Source: Beutenbergia cavernae DSM 12333
GTDB taxonomy: Bacteria > Actinomycetota > Actinomycetes > Actinomycetales > Beutenbergiaceae
Length of the DNA: 64,000 bases
Direction of reading: 5' to 3'
Assembly (NCBI RefSeq): GCF_000023105.1
Contig: NC_012669.1
Location: 3,163,025 to 3,227,024 of the forward strand
Below are positions 35,370 through 44,412 of the stretch, one piece after another. A model generated the notes under the pieces. That model saw nothing but the letters and a program-made list of their open reading frames with translations. It did not search any database and was not told where the DNA came from. Both the position numbers and the translations under genes were made by a program. The number at the start of each line of letters is the position of its first letter. The first letter of the stretch is position 1.

Positions 35370-36197
35370 GTGACGCTCACCGACGCGGCCGCCGCCCCCC
35401 GGACCGACACGCAGTACGAGGATCTCCTCGCCGAGGTGCTCGCCGACGGCGCGCACAAGTCCGACCGCACCGGGACCGGCACGCGGAGCGTGTTCGGCCG
35501 GCAACTGCGCTACGACCTGCGCCACTCCTTCCCGCTCGTCACCACGAAGCGGGTCCACGTGAAGTCCCTCGTGCACGAGCTCCTGTGGTTCCTGCGCGGC
35601 GAGTCGAACGTGCGGTACCTGCAGGAGAACGGCGTGCGGATCTGGAACGAGTGGGCGGACGACGACGGCGAGCTCGGCCCGGTCTACGGCGTCCAGTGGC
35701 GCTCGTGGCCCACGCCCGACGGTGGCCACATCGACCAGATCGCGCGTGTGGTGGAGAACCTGCGGACGGACCCGGACTCGCGGCGGCACATCGTCTCCGC
35801 GTGGAACGTGGCCGAGCTCGACGACATGGCGCTCGCGCCGTGCCACGCCCTGTTCCAGTTCTACGTGGCGAACGGCGAGCTCTCGTGCCAGCTGTACCAG
35901 CGCAGCGCCGACCTGTTCCTCGGCGTGCCGTTCAACGTCGCGAGCTACTCGCTGCTCACCCACATGGTCGCGCAGCAGACCGGGCTGGCCGTCGGCGACT
36001 TCGTGTGGACGGGCGGGGACTGCCACATCTACGACAACCACACGGAGCAGGTCCGGGAGCAGCTGGCGCGGGACCCGTACCCGTTCCCGACCCTCGCGCT
36101 GCGCCAGGCGCCGTCGATCTTCGACTACGCCTACGCCGACGTCGAGGTGGTGGGCTACCAGCACCACGCCCCGATCGCCGCGCCGATCGCCGTCTGA
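35370..36197 (+). CDS. thyA: Thymidylate synthase
   Basis: 275 residues, close to the usual length. Catalytic C158 in [10 protein letters not shown], the substrate-binding [12 protein letters not shown] and the end [17 protein letters not shown] are clear. It converts dUMP to dTMP using methylene-tetrahydrofolate, releasing dihydrofolate that the next gene's product recycles. The GTG start follows the hexamer TACCCT by 7 bases, so transcription may be leaderless, although a GGGAGG lies just upstream. Confidence 0.96.
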   Translation: MTLTDAAAAPRTDTQYEDLLAEVLADGAHKSDRTGTGTRSVFGRQLRYDLRHSFPLVTTKRVHVKSLVHELLWFLRGESNVRYLQENGVRIWNEWADDDGELGPVYGVQWRSWPTPDGGHIDQIARVVENLRTDPDSRRHIVSAWNVAELDDMALAPCHALFQFYVANGELSCQLYQRSADLFLGVPFNVASYSLLTHMVAQQTGLAVGDFVWTGGDCHIYDNHTEQVREQLARDPYPFPTLALRQAPSIFDYAYADVEVVGYQHHAPIAAPIAV

Positions 36198-36216
36198 GGC
36201 GAGCCCAGGGCGAGCG

Positions 36217-36726
36217 ATGATCGGGATGATCTGGGCGCAGGCCCACGACGGGGTGATCGGCGCCCGCGGCACGGTGCCGTGGCACGTGCCCGAGGACTTC
36301 GCGCACTTCAAGGCGACGACGCGCGGCCACGCCGTCGTCATGGGCCGCGCCACGTGGGACTCGCTGCCCGACCGCTACCGGCCCATGCCCGAGCGGCGCA
36401 ACGTCGTCGTCACGCGGCAGGTGGACTGGTCGGCCGACGGCGCCGAGCGGGCCGGGTCGATCCCGGACGCCCTCGAGCGGTGCGCAGCCGAGCCGGAGAC
36501 GTGGATCATGGGCGGCGCCCAGATCTACGCCGAGGCGATGCCCTACGCCGACACGCTCGTGGTCACGCAGCTCGACCTGGCCCTCGACGTCGAGGGCGCA
36601 CCGGACGTCGTCCACGCGCCGCCGATCGGCCCGGAGTGGCGGATCGCGACGGACACGTGGGACGGGACGTGGCAGACGTCGCGGACGGGCGTGCGCTGGC
36701 AGGTCCACCAGTACGTGCGGGCCTGA
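36217..36726 (+). CDS. folA: Dihydrofolate reductase
   Basis: 169 residues. Conserved elements: MIWAQAHDGVIGARGTVPWH at the N-terminus, the active-site Glu/Asp region VPEDFAHFKATT, GRATWDSLP and IMGGAQIYAEAM. It reduces dihydrofolate to tetrahydrofolate with NADPH. The gene starts 20 bases after thyA and the pair forms the usual thyA-folA operon. It converges on the DUF4838 gene with only 2 bases between stops. Confidence 0.95.
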   Translation: MIGMIWAQAHDGVIGARGTVPWHVPEDFAHFKATTRGHAVVMGRATWDSLPDRYRPMPERRNVVVTRQVDWSADGAERAGSIPDALERCAAEPETWIMGGAQIYAEAMPYADTLVVTQLDLALDVEGAPDVVHAPPIGPEWRIATDTWDGTWQTSRTGVRWQVHQYVRA

Positions 36727-36728
36727 CG

Positions 36729-39134
36729 TCAGGCGCGGACGGCGACCACCCGGTCGATGTCCACGTGCGCGACGCTGTCGGAGTCCGGCGGCGACATCCA
36801 GAACGCGACGTCGAAGCTGCGCCCGTACGTGCCCGGAATCTCCACCGTGCGGAACTCCTCGCCGCCGACCTGCTCCACCGTGAGGTCGATCGTGGGAGTC
36901 CCCGGGTACACGCCCATCCGCATGGCGACGGCGTCGTCGGCGGCGTCGCCGGTGTCGGCCCGGACGACGGCGTGCAGCCGCCACGGGCCGTCGTCGGGCA
37001 GCTGGCCGAGGTTCAGCTGGAAGCCCCAGTCGGGGACGTCGCCCGGCATCCGCGCGAGGTAGCCGTCGGACGCCGCGTCGTCCGCCAGCACGCTCGTCAC
37101 GGGCGGGTACAGGTCGAGCTCGAGCACCGAGAAGTCCGCCCAGTCGGACTCCGGCAGCCCGGCGGCCTCCTCGGGCACCGGCGCCTCGCGGGGCATGACC
37201 GACACCAGCGTGCGCAGCCAGCCCATGTCGCCGATCGCGGGACCGCCGAGGATCTCCCGGAACGCCGTCGTGCCGGCGTCCGAGAGCGCGCGCAGCACCC
37301 GCCGCAGCCGGCGCTCGACGTCGAGGTCCCACGAGATCCCGAGGCGCTCCGCGTCGCGGGCGAAGATCCGGCGCTGCTTGAGGACCACGAGGTCCATCCC
37401 GATGCGGGCCTCGCGCACGTGCGCGAGGCGCTCATGGTCCCGGCGCACCGCGCGCTCCGCTGCGGCGAGCAGCTGGTCCGCCCGGTGGGCGGTCTCGACG
37501 TCCAGGTACGGCACCACGACGGTGTCCACGTAGCACGGGAGCCGCATCTGCGTCCGCTCGAACGCGTCGGAGAGCAGGTCCATGTACTCGGCGACGTGCC
37601 GTCCGCCGGCGCCGTAGAAGCCGTCGGCGAACTCGCGCACGAGCGCGGCGGCGTCCTGCTCCGGGTCCCACAGCAGCCGCGCCAGCACCCACATGCGGAG
37701 GTCGGCGAGCTCCGCGCCGCCTCCCATGTCCCAGGCCGCCTGGCCGAAGTAGCCCTGGATCCCGCGCTCGGCGAGCTGCGCGACGCTCGTGAACATCGGC
37801 CGGTAGTTCGGGAACGGCATGAGGTAGTCGTGGAAGTTGGTGTTGTACGTCCACACCACGATCTCGCCCGTGAGGTCGGACCACCCCTGGATCGCCGCGG
37901 AGAACTCCGCGTTGCCGTCGTCGATCAACGGCCGCCCGAAGTCCGCCTGCAGCGGGGCCATCGTCACGACCACGCCGTCGTCCACGGAGAGGTCGGTCGG
38001 CGGAACGAGGCTGAACAGGTACGCGAGCGTGCCGATGCGGGCGCCGGGGATCTCCTGGCGGACCCGCTCGGCGACCTCGTTCACCATGTCGATGACGGGC
38101 GCGGACAGGGCTCCGCCGTGCGCGTCGGCGAACGCCCGGCTCTCCGCGTCCGGCGTCCACCCCCAGTCCATCTGGCCGAACCCGTGGGCCGCGGGGCCGC
38201 CCTCGGCGAGCTTCGCGTCGATGCGCCGCACGAGCTCCGTGGCGGCGGCCTCGCGGGTGCGTGGCTCCATCGCCAGGAGCTGCCCGCCGGACCAGAGCTG
38301 CTGGTCGGGGACGATCTGGTGGAAGTTGTGCGTCTCCCACGGCCAGTACCCGGACCACGTGTCGACCTCCGGCGGTGCGGGGACCTCGCGCGCCTCGAGA
38401 CTGCGGCCGTTCAGCAGGTTGTGCTGCCGGCACACGGGGTCGAACCCGTCGGACGCGAACACCTCCCGGAAGCGGAAGCGCGGCACGTGGTCGCCGTCGA
38501 CGTCACGGCGCCGCAGGCTGAGCCGGCGCTCGTCGGGCACCGCGGTGTACGTCGGTGCGAACCAGCGCACGCCGCACAGCCGGTCGAGGAACCAGGACAC
38601 GCCGTAGAGCGTCCCGCGCTCCGTCCCACCCGCGATCAGCACGTCGTCGCGCGAGCCACGCCGCGCGGAGAACGTCCGGAGCGCGAACCCGTCGTCGCCG
38701 AGCGCCGCGGGGTCCACGCCGACGGCGCCCGCGTCGACGCCGTGCTCGCTGTCGAGCGTCTCGGCGCGCCCCACGAGCAGCACCTTCCGGCCCCGCCCGC
38801 GCGGCGGAGCGGAGACCAGGTCGAACCGCGCGCCCGTGATCTCGTGCAGGTAGTCCGCCAGCTCCTGGGCGGCGTGCCGCACCACGGGTGTCTCGTCCGC
38901 GGCCACCTGCACCACGTAGTCCGTGCGGCCCCCCGAGGCGAGCACGAGCCGCCCGCCGCCCGCTCCGTGCGTCTCGGCCCCGGCGGCGGTGGCCGTCGCG
39001 AGCGTCCCGGCCACCCCGACGACACCGGCCCCCAGCACCGTCCGGCGCGTCGTCCCCCTCGCCTGCGGGACGTCCGCGGGCCCGCCTCGCGCCGTCAGCC
39101 CCTGCGCCACTCGATCCGTCGGCTGCTCGGTCAT
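36729..39134 (-). CDS. Tat-exported DUF4838 protein, glycoside-hydrolase-like
   Basis: 801 residues. Twin-arginine signal (TTRRTVLGAG, R30-R31) ending near ATAAGAETHG. A GH20/GH67-type N-terminal domain (AAQELADYLHEITGARFDLV ... LIAGGTERGTLYGVSWFLDR) precedes the DUF4838 barrel region (GFGQMDWGWTPDAESRAFAD; WTYNTNFHDYLMPFP) and a C-terminal beta domain. DUF4838 proteins resemble alpha-glucuronidases and hexosaminidases; no activity is assigned for this one. Its gene is divergent from a LacI regulator, with a perfect 14-bp palindrome between them. No transporter is linked. Confidence 0.82.
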   Translation of the reverse strand: MTEQPTDRVAQGLTARGGPADVPQARGTTRRTVLGAGVVGVAGTLATATAAGAETHGAGGGRLVLASGGRTDYVVQVAADETPVVRHAAQELADYLHEITGARFDLVSAPPRGRGRKVLLVGRAETLDSEHGVDAGAVGVDPAALGDDGFALRTFSARRGSRDDVLIAGGTERGTLYGVSWFLDRLCGVRWFAPTYTAVPDERRLSLRRRDVDGDHVPRFRFREVFASDGFDPVCRQHNLLNGRSLEAREVPAPPEVDTWSGYWPWETHNFHQIVPDQQLWSGGQLLAMEPRTREAAATELVRRIDAKLAEGGPAAHGFGQMDWGWTPDAESRAFADAHGGALSAPVIDMVNEVAERVRQEIPGARIGTLAYLFSLVPPTDLSVDDGVVVTMAPLQADFGRPLIDDGNAEFSAAIQGWSDLTGEIVVWTYNTNFHDYLMPFPNYRPMFTSVAQLAERGIQGYFGQAAWDMGGGAELADLRMWVLARLLWDPEQDAAALVREFADGFYGAGGRHVAEYMDLLSDAFERTQMRLPCYVDTVVVPYLDVETAHRADQLLAAAERAVRRDHERLAHVREARIGMDLVVLKQRRIFARDAERLGISWDLDVERRLRRVLRALSDAGTTAFREILGGPAIGDMGWLRTLVSVMPREAPVPEEAAGLPESDWADFSVLELDLYPPVTSVLADDAASDGYLARMPGDVPDWGFQLNLGQLPDDGPWRLHAVVRADTGDAADDAVAMRMGVYPGTPTIDLTVEQVGGEEFRTVEIPGTYGRSFDVAFWMSPPDSDSVAHVDIDRVVAVRA

Positions 39135-39155
39135 CGTCGACTCCTGCCCGTAGAC

Positions 39156-39169
39156 TTGAAGCGCTTCAA
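39156..39169. promoter_or_regulatory. LacI-type operator TTGAAGCGCTTCAA
   Basis: A perfect 14-bp palindrome with central CG, 22 bases before the DUF4838 start and 70 before the LacI start. It is of the form bound by LacI-family proteins. A second, weaker palindromic stretch (core GGACGCGTCC flanked by CTAG on both sides) follows at 39181-39199. Confidence 0.8.
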
Positions 39170-39238
39170 TGCCGCCCGACGCTAGGACGCGTCCCTAGCC
39201 TTGTCAATGCCCCCGAGCCGGAGAGGACCCCGCGCCCG

Positions 39239-40249
39239 ATGCCCGTGACCATCGCCGACGTCGCCCGCCGCGCCGCCGTCTCCCCCGGCACCGTCAGCAA
39301 CGTCCTCAACCGCCCGCACATCGTGCGCGAGGCCACCCGCACGCGCGTCGAGGCCGCCATGGCCGAGCTCGACTTCGTGCCCAACCGGCAGGCGCGGGCG
39401 CTCGCCGGCGGGCTCAACCGCAGCATCGGGCTCGTCATCCACGACGCGGCCAACCCCTTCTTCGCCCAGGTGGCCGACGGCGCCGACGACGTCGCCGTCG
39501 CGCACGGGTACGGGCTCGTCCTCACCAGCAGCCGGGCGTCCCTCGCCCGGCAGGAGGCGTCGCTGCGCATGTTCGCGGAGCAGCGCGTGTCCGGCGTGCT
39601 GCTCGCCCCCACCGTCGACGGGCCGACGACGGCGGACCGGTTGCGGCAGGCGGGCATCGCCGTCGTGATCGTGGACTTCCCGGGAGGAGCGAGCGAGTGC
39701 TCCGTCACCGTCGACGACGTGACCGGCGGAGCCGTCGCCGCGCGCCACCTCCTCGACCTCGGCCGGAGGCGGATCGCGTTCGTCGGCGGCCCGCACCGGG
39801 TCCGCCAGCACGCCGACCGGCTCACCGGGGTGCGCCGGGCCGCCCGGGACGCGCGCCGCACCTCGGGCGCGGGCGTCAGCGTGCGGGTCCTCGAGGTCGA
39901 GGAGCACACGGTGGAGCACGGGCGCCGCGCAGGCGCGCGGCTGGCGGCCACACCCGGCGACGTGGACGCCGTCGTCTGCGGGAACGACCTCCTGGCCGTG
40001 GGGGTGATCAGCGAGCTCACCGGGGCGGGCGTCCGGGTGCCCGAGGACGTCGCCGTCGTGGGCTACGACGACGTCGACCTCGCCGCGCTGGTGGCCGTCC
40101 CGGTCACGTCGGTGCGCCAGCCGATGGCCGAGATCGGGCGTGCGGCGATGCGTCTGCTCCTCTCCGAGCTCTCCGGCGACGAGCACGTCCACGAGCACCT
40201 GCGGTTCGAGCCCGAGCTGGTCGTGCGCGCCTCGACCACCGCCGGCTAG
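39239..40249 (+). CDS. LacI-family transcriptional regulator
   Basis: 336 residues: helix-turn-helix VTIADVARRAAVSPGTVSNV, hinge FVPNRQARALAGGLNRS, then the effector domain beginning at IGLVIHDAANPFFAQVADG. It is divergent from the DUF4838 gene and should act at 39156-39169 as repressor of both. The ligand is unknown, presumably a product of the DUF4838 enzyme. The ATG at 39239 gives the classic LacI start; upstream in-frame codons run through the operator and are not used. Confidence 0.88.
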   Translation: MPVTIADVARRAAVSPGTVSNVLNRPHIVREATRTRVEAAMAELDFVPNRQARALAGGLNRSIGLVIHDAANPFFAQVADGADDVAVAHGYGLVLTSSRASLARQEASLRMFAEQRVSGVLLAPTVDGPTTADRLRQAGIAVVIVDFPGGASECSVTVDDVTGGAVAARHLLDLGRRRIAFVGGPHRVRQHADRLTGVRRAARDARRTSGAGVSVRVLEVEEHTVEHGRRAGARLAATPGDVDAVVCGNDLLAVGVISELTGAGVRVPEDVAVVGYDDVDLAALVAVPVTSVRQPMAEIGRAAMRLLLSELSGDEHVHEHLRFEPELVVRASTTAG

Positions 40250-40312
40250 CGGCGGCGACACCGGGCGGCGACCCGTCCCCCCGGCGCCGCTCGCGCGCCT
40301 AGGCTGGAGCGG

Positions 40313-41035
40313 ATGACGGACGACGACGCCGAGCCCCGCACCGCGTGGCGACCGACCGCCCTGGTCGCGCTGCTGCTGGGCGTGCTCGCGATCGGCGCCG
40401 CCCTGCGGGGTCCCTGGGCGCTGAACCCGCCGCGCCTCGACCCGAGCGACGAGGCGCCCACGGATCCGGCCCCCACCGAGTCGCTCGTCCCGCAGCCGGG
40501 CGTCGAGCTCCCGCCGGACCTGCCGACGCTGTCCGGCTCACCGGACGTGCCGACGTGGGTCGGCATCGTGCTCGCTGTCGTGGTCGGAGCGGCGCTCGTC
40601 GCCGTCGTCGTCGTCCTCCTGCGCCGCTACGCGAGGTCCTGGCTGCGGGGTCGGCGGGTCGTCGCCCCGCCGACCATCGGTCGCGTCGGCGCGGACACCG
40701 AGGCGGAGGAGCTCCCCGACCTCGGTGAGGCCACGCAGGCCGCGCGGCGTGCCCTGGAGGAGCAGGCGGAGCCCCGCGACGCGATCGTCGCGGCCTGGGT
40801 CGAGCTGGAGCGCGCCGCCACAGCGGCCGGCCTGCAGCGCGCGGCATGGCAGACGCCCACCGAGTTCATCCACAGCGTCCTCGTTCGCACGGAGGCCGAC
40901 CCGCCCGCCGTGACGCGCCTGCGCGAGCTGTACGAGGCCGCCCGGTTCGGCACCGCGGAACCCGGCACGGACGCCGTCGCCGACGCCGCGCTCGCGCTCG
41001 CCGCGATCGAGGCGAGCTGGCAGGTGCGCCGATGA
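40313..41035 (+). CDS. DUF4129 domain membrane protein
   Basis: 240 residues. A membrane segment near residues 15-30 (ALVALLLGVLAIGAALRGPW), a Pro/Asp-rich extracellular loop, a second membrane segment (WVGIVLAVVVGAALVAVVVV) and a cytoplasmic C-terminal DUF4129-like helical domain (AWVELERAATAAGLQRAAWQ, TPTEFIHSVL). DUF4129 proteins accompany MoxR ATPases and DUF58 proteins. First gene of a five-gene overlapping operon. TAGGCT ends 7 bases before the ATG, so the transcript may be leaderless. Confidence 0.82.
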   Translation: MTDDDAEPRTAWRPTALVALLLGVLAIGAALRGPWALNPPRLDPSDEAPTDPAPTESLVPQPGVELPPDLPTLSGSPDVPTWVGIVLAVVVGAALVAVVVVLLRRYARSWLRGRRVVAPPTIGRVGADTEAEELPDLGEATQAARRALEEQAEPRDAIVAAWVELERAATAAGLQRAAWQTPTEFIHSVLVRTEADPPAVTRLRELYEAARFGTAEPGTDAVADAALALAAIEASWQVRR

Positions 41036-41532
41036 GCCTCCTGCGCCGGCTGTCCCGGCGCGCGTGGGAGGTCATCGCCGTCGTCGCCGTCGTCGCGTTC
41101 GTCGCGTGGGTGCTGCGCGGCTCCCTGCTCGACGTGCTGCTCAGCGCGCTCGTCACGGTCGGGTTCATCGCCGTCGGGCACGCCGTCCCGTTCGGCGAGG
41201 CGACGGAGTGGCCGCGGCTGCCCGCGACCGAGCGGTCCGGCCGCCGCGCCGAGGTCTACCAGCTGTCGTGGAGCATGACGACGCGGGGCAACCTGGTCGA
41301 CGACGCCGCCGTCCGCCGCCTGCGTGCCGTCGCCGCCGACCGGCTCGACCTGCTCGGCCTCGACCTCGACGAGGTCGACGACGACGCCCGGATCGCCGCC
41401 ACCCTCGGCGCTCGGGCGCACGCCGTCCTCACCCGCGCCGAGGGCGGCACGAGCCTCGCCGAGGTCAGCGTCGTCCTCACCGCCCTCGAACGCCTCGATC
41501 CGACGACGCATCCCACCAGGAGTCCCGCATGA
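41032..41532 (+). CDS. Small membrane protein of the MoxR operon
   Basis: 166 residues with two N-terminal membrane segments (VIAVVAVVAFVAWVL; LLDVLLSALVTVGFIAVGHA) and a soluble C-terminal part of helical character (LRAVAADRLDLLGLDLDEVD). It matches no family I can name, but small two-helix proteins of this kind recur next to MoxR/DUF58 genes. Its ends overlap both neighbours (ATGA each time). Confidence 0.7.
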   Translation: MSLLRRLSRRAWEVIAVVAVVAFVAWVLRGSLLDVLLSALVTVGFIAVGHAVPFGEATEWPRLPATERSGRRAEVYQLSWSMTTRGNLVDDAAVRRLRAVAADRLDLLGLDLDEVDDDARIAATLGARAHAVLTRAEGGTSLAEVSVVLTALERLDPTTHPTRSPA

Positions 41533-42503
41533 CGTCACCCCTGCCCGTTCCCGAGGTCGCCCGGCTCGGCGCCACCGTGCTCGACGAGGTGGGCACCGTC
41601 GTCGTCGGGATGGACGAGGCGCTGCGCACCGCGCTCGCCACGATCCTCGCCGGGGGCCACGTGCTGCTCGAGGACGTGCCCGGGCTGGGGAAGACCCTGG
41701 CCGCGCGCAGCCTCGCGAGCGCCCTCGGCCTCGACTTCCGGCGCCTGCAGTGCACCCCCGACCTCCTGCCCGCCGACATCACCGGCTCGTACGTGTTCGA
41801 CCCGGCGACGACGAGCTTCGAGTTCCGCGCCGGACCGGTCTTCACCGGGCTCTTCCTCGCGGACGAGATCAACCGGACGCCGCCCAAGACGCAGTCCGCG
41901 CTGCTCGAGGCGATGGCCGAGCGCCAGGTGACGGTCGAGGGCACGAGCTTCGCGCTGCCCGCCCCGTTCCACGTCATGGCGACGTCGAACCCGGTCGAGT
42001 ACGAGGGCACCTACCCCCTGCCCGAGGCGCAGCTCGACCGGTTCATGGTGCGGCTCGCCGTCGGCTACCCCACCCGCGCGGCGGAGCAGGAGGTGCTCAC
42101 CCGGCGGCTCGCGCGCCAGCGGGAGGACACGAGCGTCCGCGCCGTCGTCGACGACCAGACGCTGCTCGAGATGCAGGCCGGGGTCGAGCAGGTGCACGTG
42201 GACCCCGACGTGGTGGCCTACTGCGTGGACCTCGCCGCCGCGACGCGCAGCCACGCCCACGTCGAGGTGGGCGCGTCACCGCGCGGCTCCCAGTCGCTCA
42301 TGCTCGTCTCCCGCGCCCGGGCGGTGCTGGACGGCCGCAACTTCGTGACGCCGGAGGACGTGAAGGCGGTCGCGGCGCCGGCGCTCGTGCACCGGCTCAC
42401 GCTGACGCCGCAGGCCTGGGCGTCCGGCGTCGACCCGTCGTCGGTGGTCTCCGAGCTGCTCGGGAAGGTGCCGGGGCCGGCGACGACGGCGCAGGTCCGG
42501 TGA
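41529..42503 (+). CDS. MoxR-family AAA+ ATPase
   Basis: 324 residues. Walker A EDVPGLGKT, Walker B GLFLADEINRTPPKTQSALL, sensor 1 MATSNPVEYEGTYPLPEAQL and the C-terminal lid domain. MoxR proteins are chaperone-like ATPases that assemble or activate partner complexes, usually with the von Willebrand-type DUF58 protein encoded next to them. Overlaps both neighbours by four bases (ATGA, GTGA). Confidence 0.93.
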   Translation: MTSPLPVPEVARLGATVLDEVGTVVVGMDEALRTALATILAGGHVLLEDVPGLGKTLAARSLASALGLDFRRLQCTPDLLPADITGSYVFDPATTSFEFRAGPVFTGLFLADEINRTPPKTQSALLEAMAERQVTVEGTSFALPAPFHVMATSNPVEYEGTYPLPEAQLDRFMVRLAVGYPTRAAEQEVLTRRLARQREDTSVRAVVDDQTLLEMQAGVEQVHVDPDVVAYCVDLAAATRSHAHVEVGASPRGSQSLMLVSRARAVLDGRNFVTPEDVKAVAAPALVHRLTLTPQAWASGVDPSSVVSELLGKVPGPATTAQVR

Positions 42504-43840
42504 CGACGCCGTCAGGGGCGCCCCGGCCGTTCGCGGCCGTCGGGTCGGCACGGCCCACGTGGCGACCCGGCCTCGCCGCCGCGTCGGTCGCCGTCGCGGC
42601 GATCCTGCTCGCGTTCGTCGGACTGCTCGCGGCGCGCCCCGACGTCGCGCTCCTCGGCGCGCCGATGCTCCTCACCGTCGCGTACGCGCTCGCCCGCCCT
42701 CGCGGCGTCCCCGCCGTGCGCCTGCGCGAGCAGCACGTGCGGGCGGAGGCCGGGCGGTTCACCGGCGCGCTGGAGATCGACGACGGCGGCGCCTCGACCG
42801 TGCGTCTGCGGGTGAGCACGCCGGGCTTCCGCAGCGTCGAGGCGCTCCTCGCCGCCGACGCCCGCGCCGAGGTGGCCGTCGTCAGCGCCCGGACCGGGCC
42901 CCAGGAGTTCTTCCGCACCGACTGGATCGCGGAGGGCGTCGACGCGGCGTTCGTGACGGAGCCGCGGCTCGTGCCCGCCGTCCGAGTCACCGTCGAGCCC
43001 GCGATGCACGCGCTCGGCCAGCAGCCGCTGCCGTTCCGGCTGCTCGGCCTCACCGGGGCGCACACGGGCCGCCGGCCGGGTGACGGCGACGACCTGCACG
43101 ACATCGCCCCGTTCGCCCCCGGCGACCGCCTCCGCCGGATCGACTGGCGGGTCACGGCCCGGCGCGGCACGCAGAGCGGGGCGGCGACGGAGCTGTACGT
43201 GCGCCGCACCAGGGCGCGCGCGGACGCCGTCGTCATGCTGGTCGTCGACAGTCGTGACGACGTCGGCGCCGACGTCGTCACGTGGGCGGGCGGGATCCCG
43301 GTCCCGCGCGACGAGCCGACGTCCCTCGACATCGCGCGCGAGGCGGCGGCGTCGATCGGCCGGGCGTTCCTGGCCGGCGGCGACCGCGTGGGCCTCGAGG
43401 ACCTGTCGGTGCGGCGGCGCGGCGTCCGGCCGGGCTCGGGGCGTGCGCACCTCGACCGCATCACGTACCGGCTCGCGCTCTCCCGCCCGGAGGGTGATCC
43501 GAGCCGCCGGCTCCGGCCGCCGCAGGTCCCCTCCGGCGCCCTCGTGGTGCTGGTCTCGACCTTCCTCGACGCGCAGAGCGCCCGGATGGCGCGCCTGTGG
43601 CGGGCGTCGGGCCACCGCGTCGTCGCCGTCGACGTGCTGCCCGCGACCCGCACCGACCGCCTCGACGACGCCGAGCTCACCGCGTACCGGCTGGTCGCCC
43701 TCGCCCGCTCGACGGCGCTCGAACGGCTGGTCCGGGAGGGCGTGGAGCTCGTCAGCTGGACCGGACCCGGGGGGCCGGTGGCGGCGTCGGTCGCGCTCGC
43801 CGCCCTGCGGCGCGCCCGCCCCGCGGAGGCCCGCCGATGA
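42500..43840 (+). CDS. DUF58 domain-containing protein
   Basis: 446 residues. Two N-terminal hydrophobic segments, then a beta-rich part, and the DUF58 signature FAPGDRLRRIDWRVTARRG near residue 205. The C-terminal half resembles a von Willebrand A domain (VVMLVVDSRDDV; LVVLVSTFLD). DUF58 proteins are partners of MoxR ATPases. GTG start overlapping the MoxR stop. Confidence 0.9.
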   Translation: MTTPSGAPRPFAAVGSARPTWRPGLAAASVAVAAILLAFVGLLAARPDVALLGAPMLLTVAYALARPRGVPAVRLREQHVRAEAGRFTGALEIDDGGASTVRLRVSTPGFRSVEALLAADARAEVAVVSARTGPQEFFRTDWIAEGVDAAFVTEPRLVPAVRVTVEPAMHALGQQPLPFRLLGLTGAHTGRRPGDGDDLHDIAPFAPGDRLRRIDWRVTARRGTQSGAATELYVRRTRARADAVVMLVVDSRDDVGADVVTWAGGIPVPRDEPTSLDIAREAAASIGRAFLAGGDRVGLEDLSVRRRGVRPGSGRAHLDRITYRLALSRPEGDPSRRLRPPQVPSGALVVLVSTFLDAQSARMARLWRASGHRVVAVDVLPATRTDRLDDAELTAYRLVALARSTALERLVREGVELVSWTGPGGPVAASVALAALRRARPAEARR

Positions 43841-44373
43841 GCACGAACCACGGACTTCCCCCCGTCGAGCTGTCCGCCGGGCGCGTCGTGCGCGGCTGGG
43901 TGGTCCGGCTCGCGACCTGCCTCGCCGCGCTCGGCGCCTCGTTCGCGACGGTGCCGCAGCTCGGCGAGCTCGTGCTGCTCGCCCTCGCGATCGCCGTCAT
44001 CGCGGTGCGACCCGGCTCCGGGATCACCGGCGTCTGGCTGGCCGGGCTCGGCATCGTCCTGCTCCGCGACCCCGAGATCCTCGCCCCGCCGCTCCTGGCC
44101 GCTCTCGTGCTCGGCGCGCACGCGACGCACTACCTCGCGCGGTTCGCGGGCGTGGGGCCGCGGGCCGCCGTGCAGCTCGCGGCGCTGCGCGTCGACCTCC
44201 CCGTCGCCCTCGCCGCGCAGGCCACCATCCAGGTCCTCGCGTTCCTGGCCGGCGCCCTCGCCCGCGCCGAGGCGCCCGGGCAGGCGGCGTGGTTCGCCCT
44301 CGCCGGGGTGCTCGCGCTGCTCGGGGTCACGGCTCTCCTCCTGCCGCCGCTGGTGCGTGCCGCGCGAGGATGA
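43837..44373 (+). CDS. Polytopic membrane protein of the MoxR operon
   Basis: 178 residues, almost entirely hydrophobic, with five or so predicted membrane segments (LATCLAALGASFATV; LGELVLLALAIAVIAV; LAALVLGAHATHYLA and others). No family recognised. It completes the operon, overlapping the DUF58 gene by ATGA. The transglutaminase that often follows DUF58 genes in related clusters is absent here. Confidence 0.75.
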   Translation: MSTNHGLPPVELSAGRVVRGWVVRLATCLAALGASFATVPQLGELVLLALAIAVIAVRPGSGITGVWLAGLGIVLLRDPEILAPPLLAALVLGAHATHYLARFAGVGPRAAVQLAALRVDLPVALAAQATIQVLAFLAGALARAEAPGQAAWFALAGVLALLGVTALLLPPLVRAARG

Positions 44374-44412
44374 GCTCGGCGGGCCACGCCGCGACGCGCC
44401 ACAATGGGTCGC

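Noticed and set aside
36279-39185. A 968-codon open frame on the plus strand across the DUF4838 gene
   Set aside because: It is the high-GC mirror of the real minus-strand gene; its translation is Arg/His/Val-rich with no domain, while the minus frame has a Tat signal and family motifs.
39181-39199. Second LacI operator next to TTGAAGCGCTTCAA
   Set aside because: The CTAGG/CCTAG arms are not symmetrical around the GGACGCGTCC core and differ from the main site, so it is only mentioned, not called.
44404-44412. ATG at 44404 as start of the Fpg/Nei gene
   Set aside because: Catalysis needs the proline directly after the initiator methionine, which only the ATG at 44413 provides.
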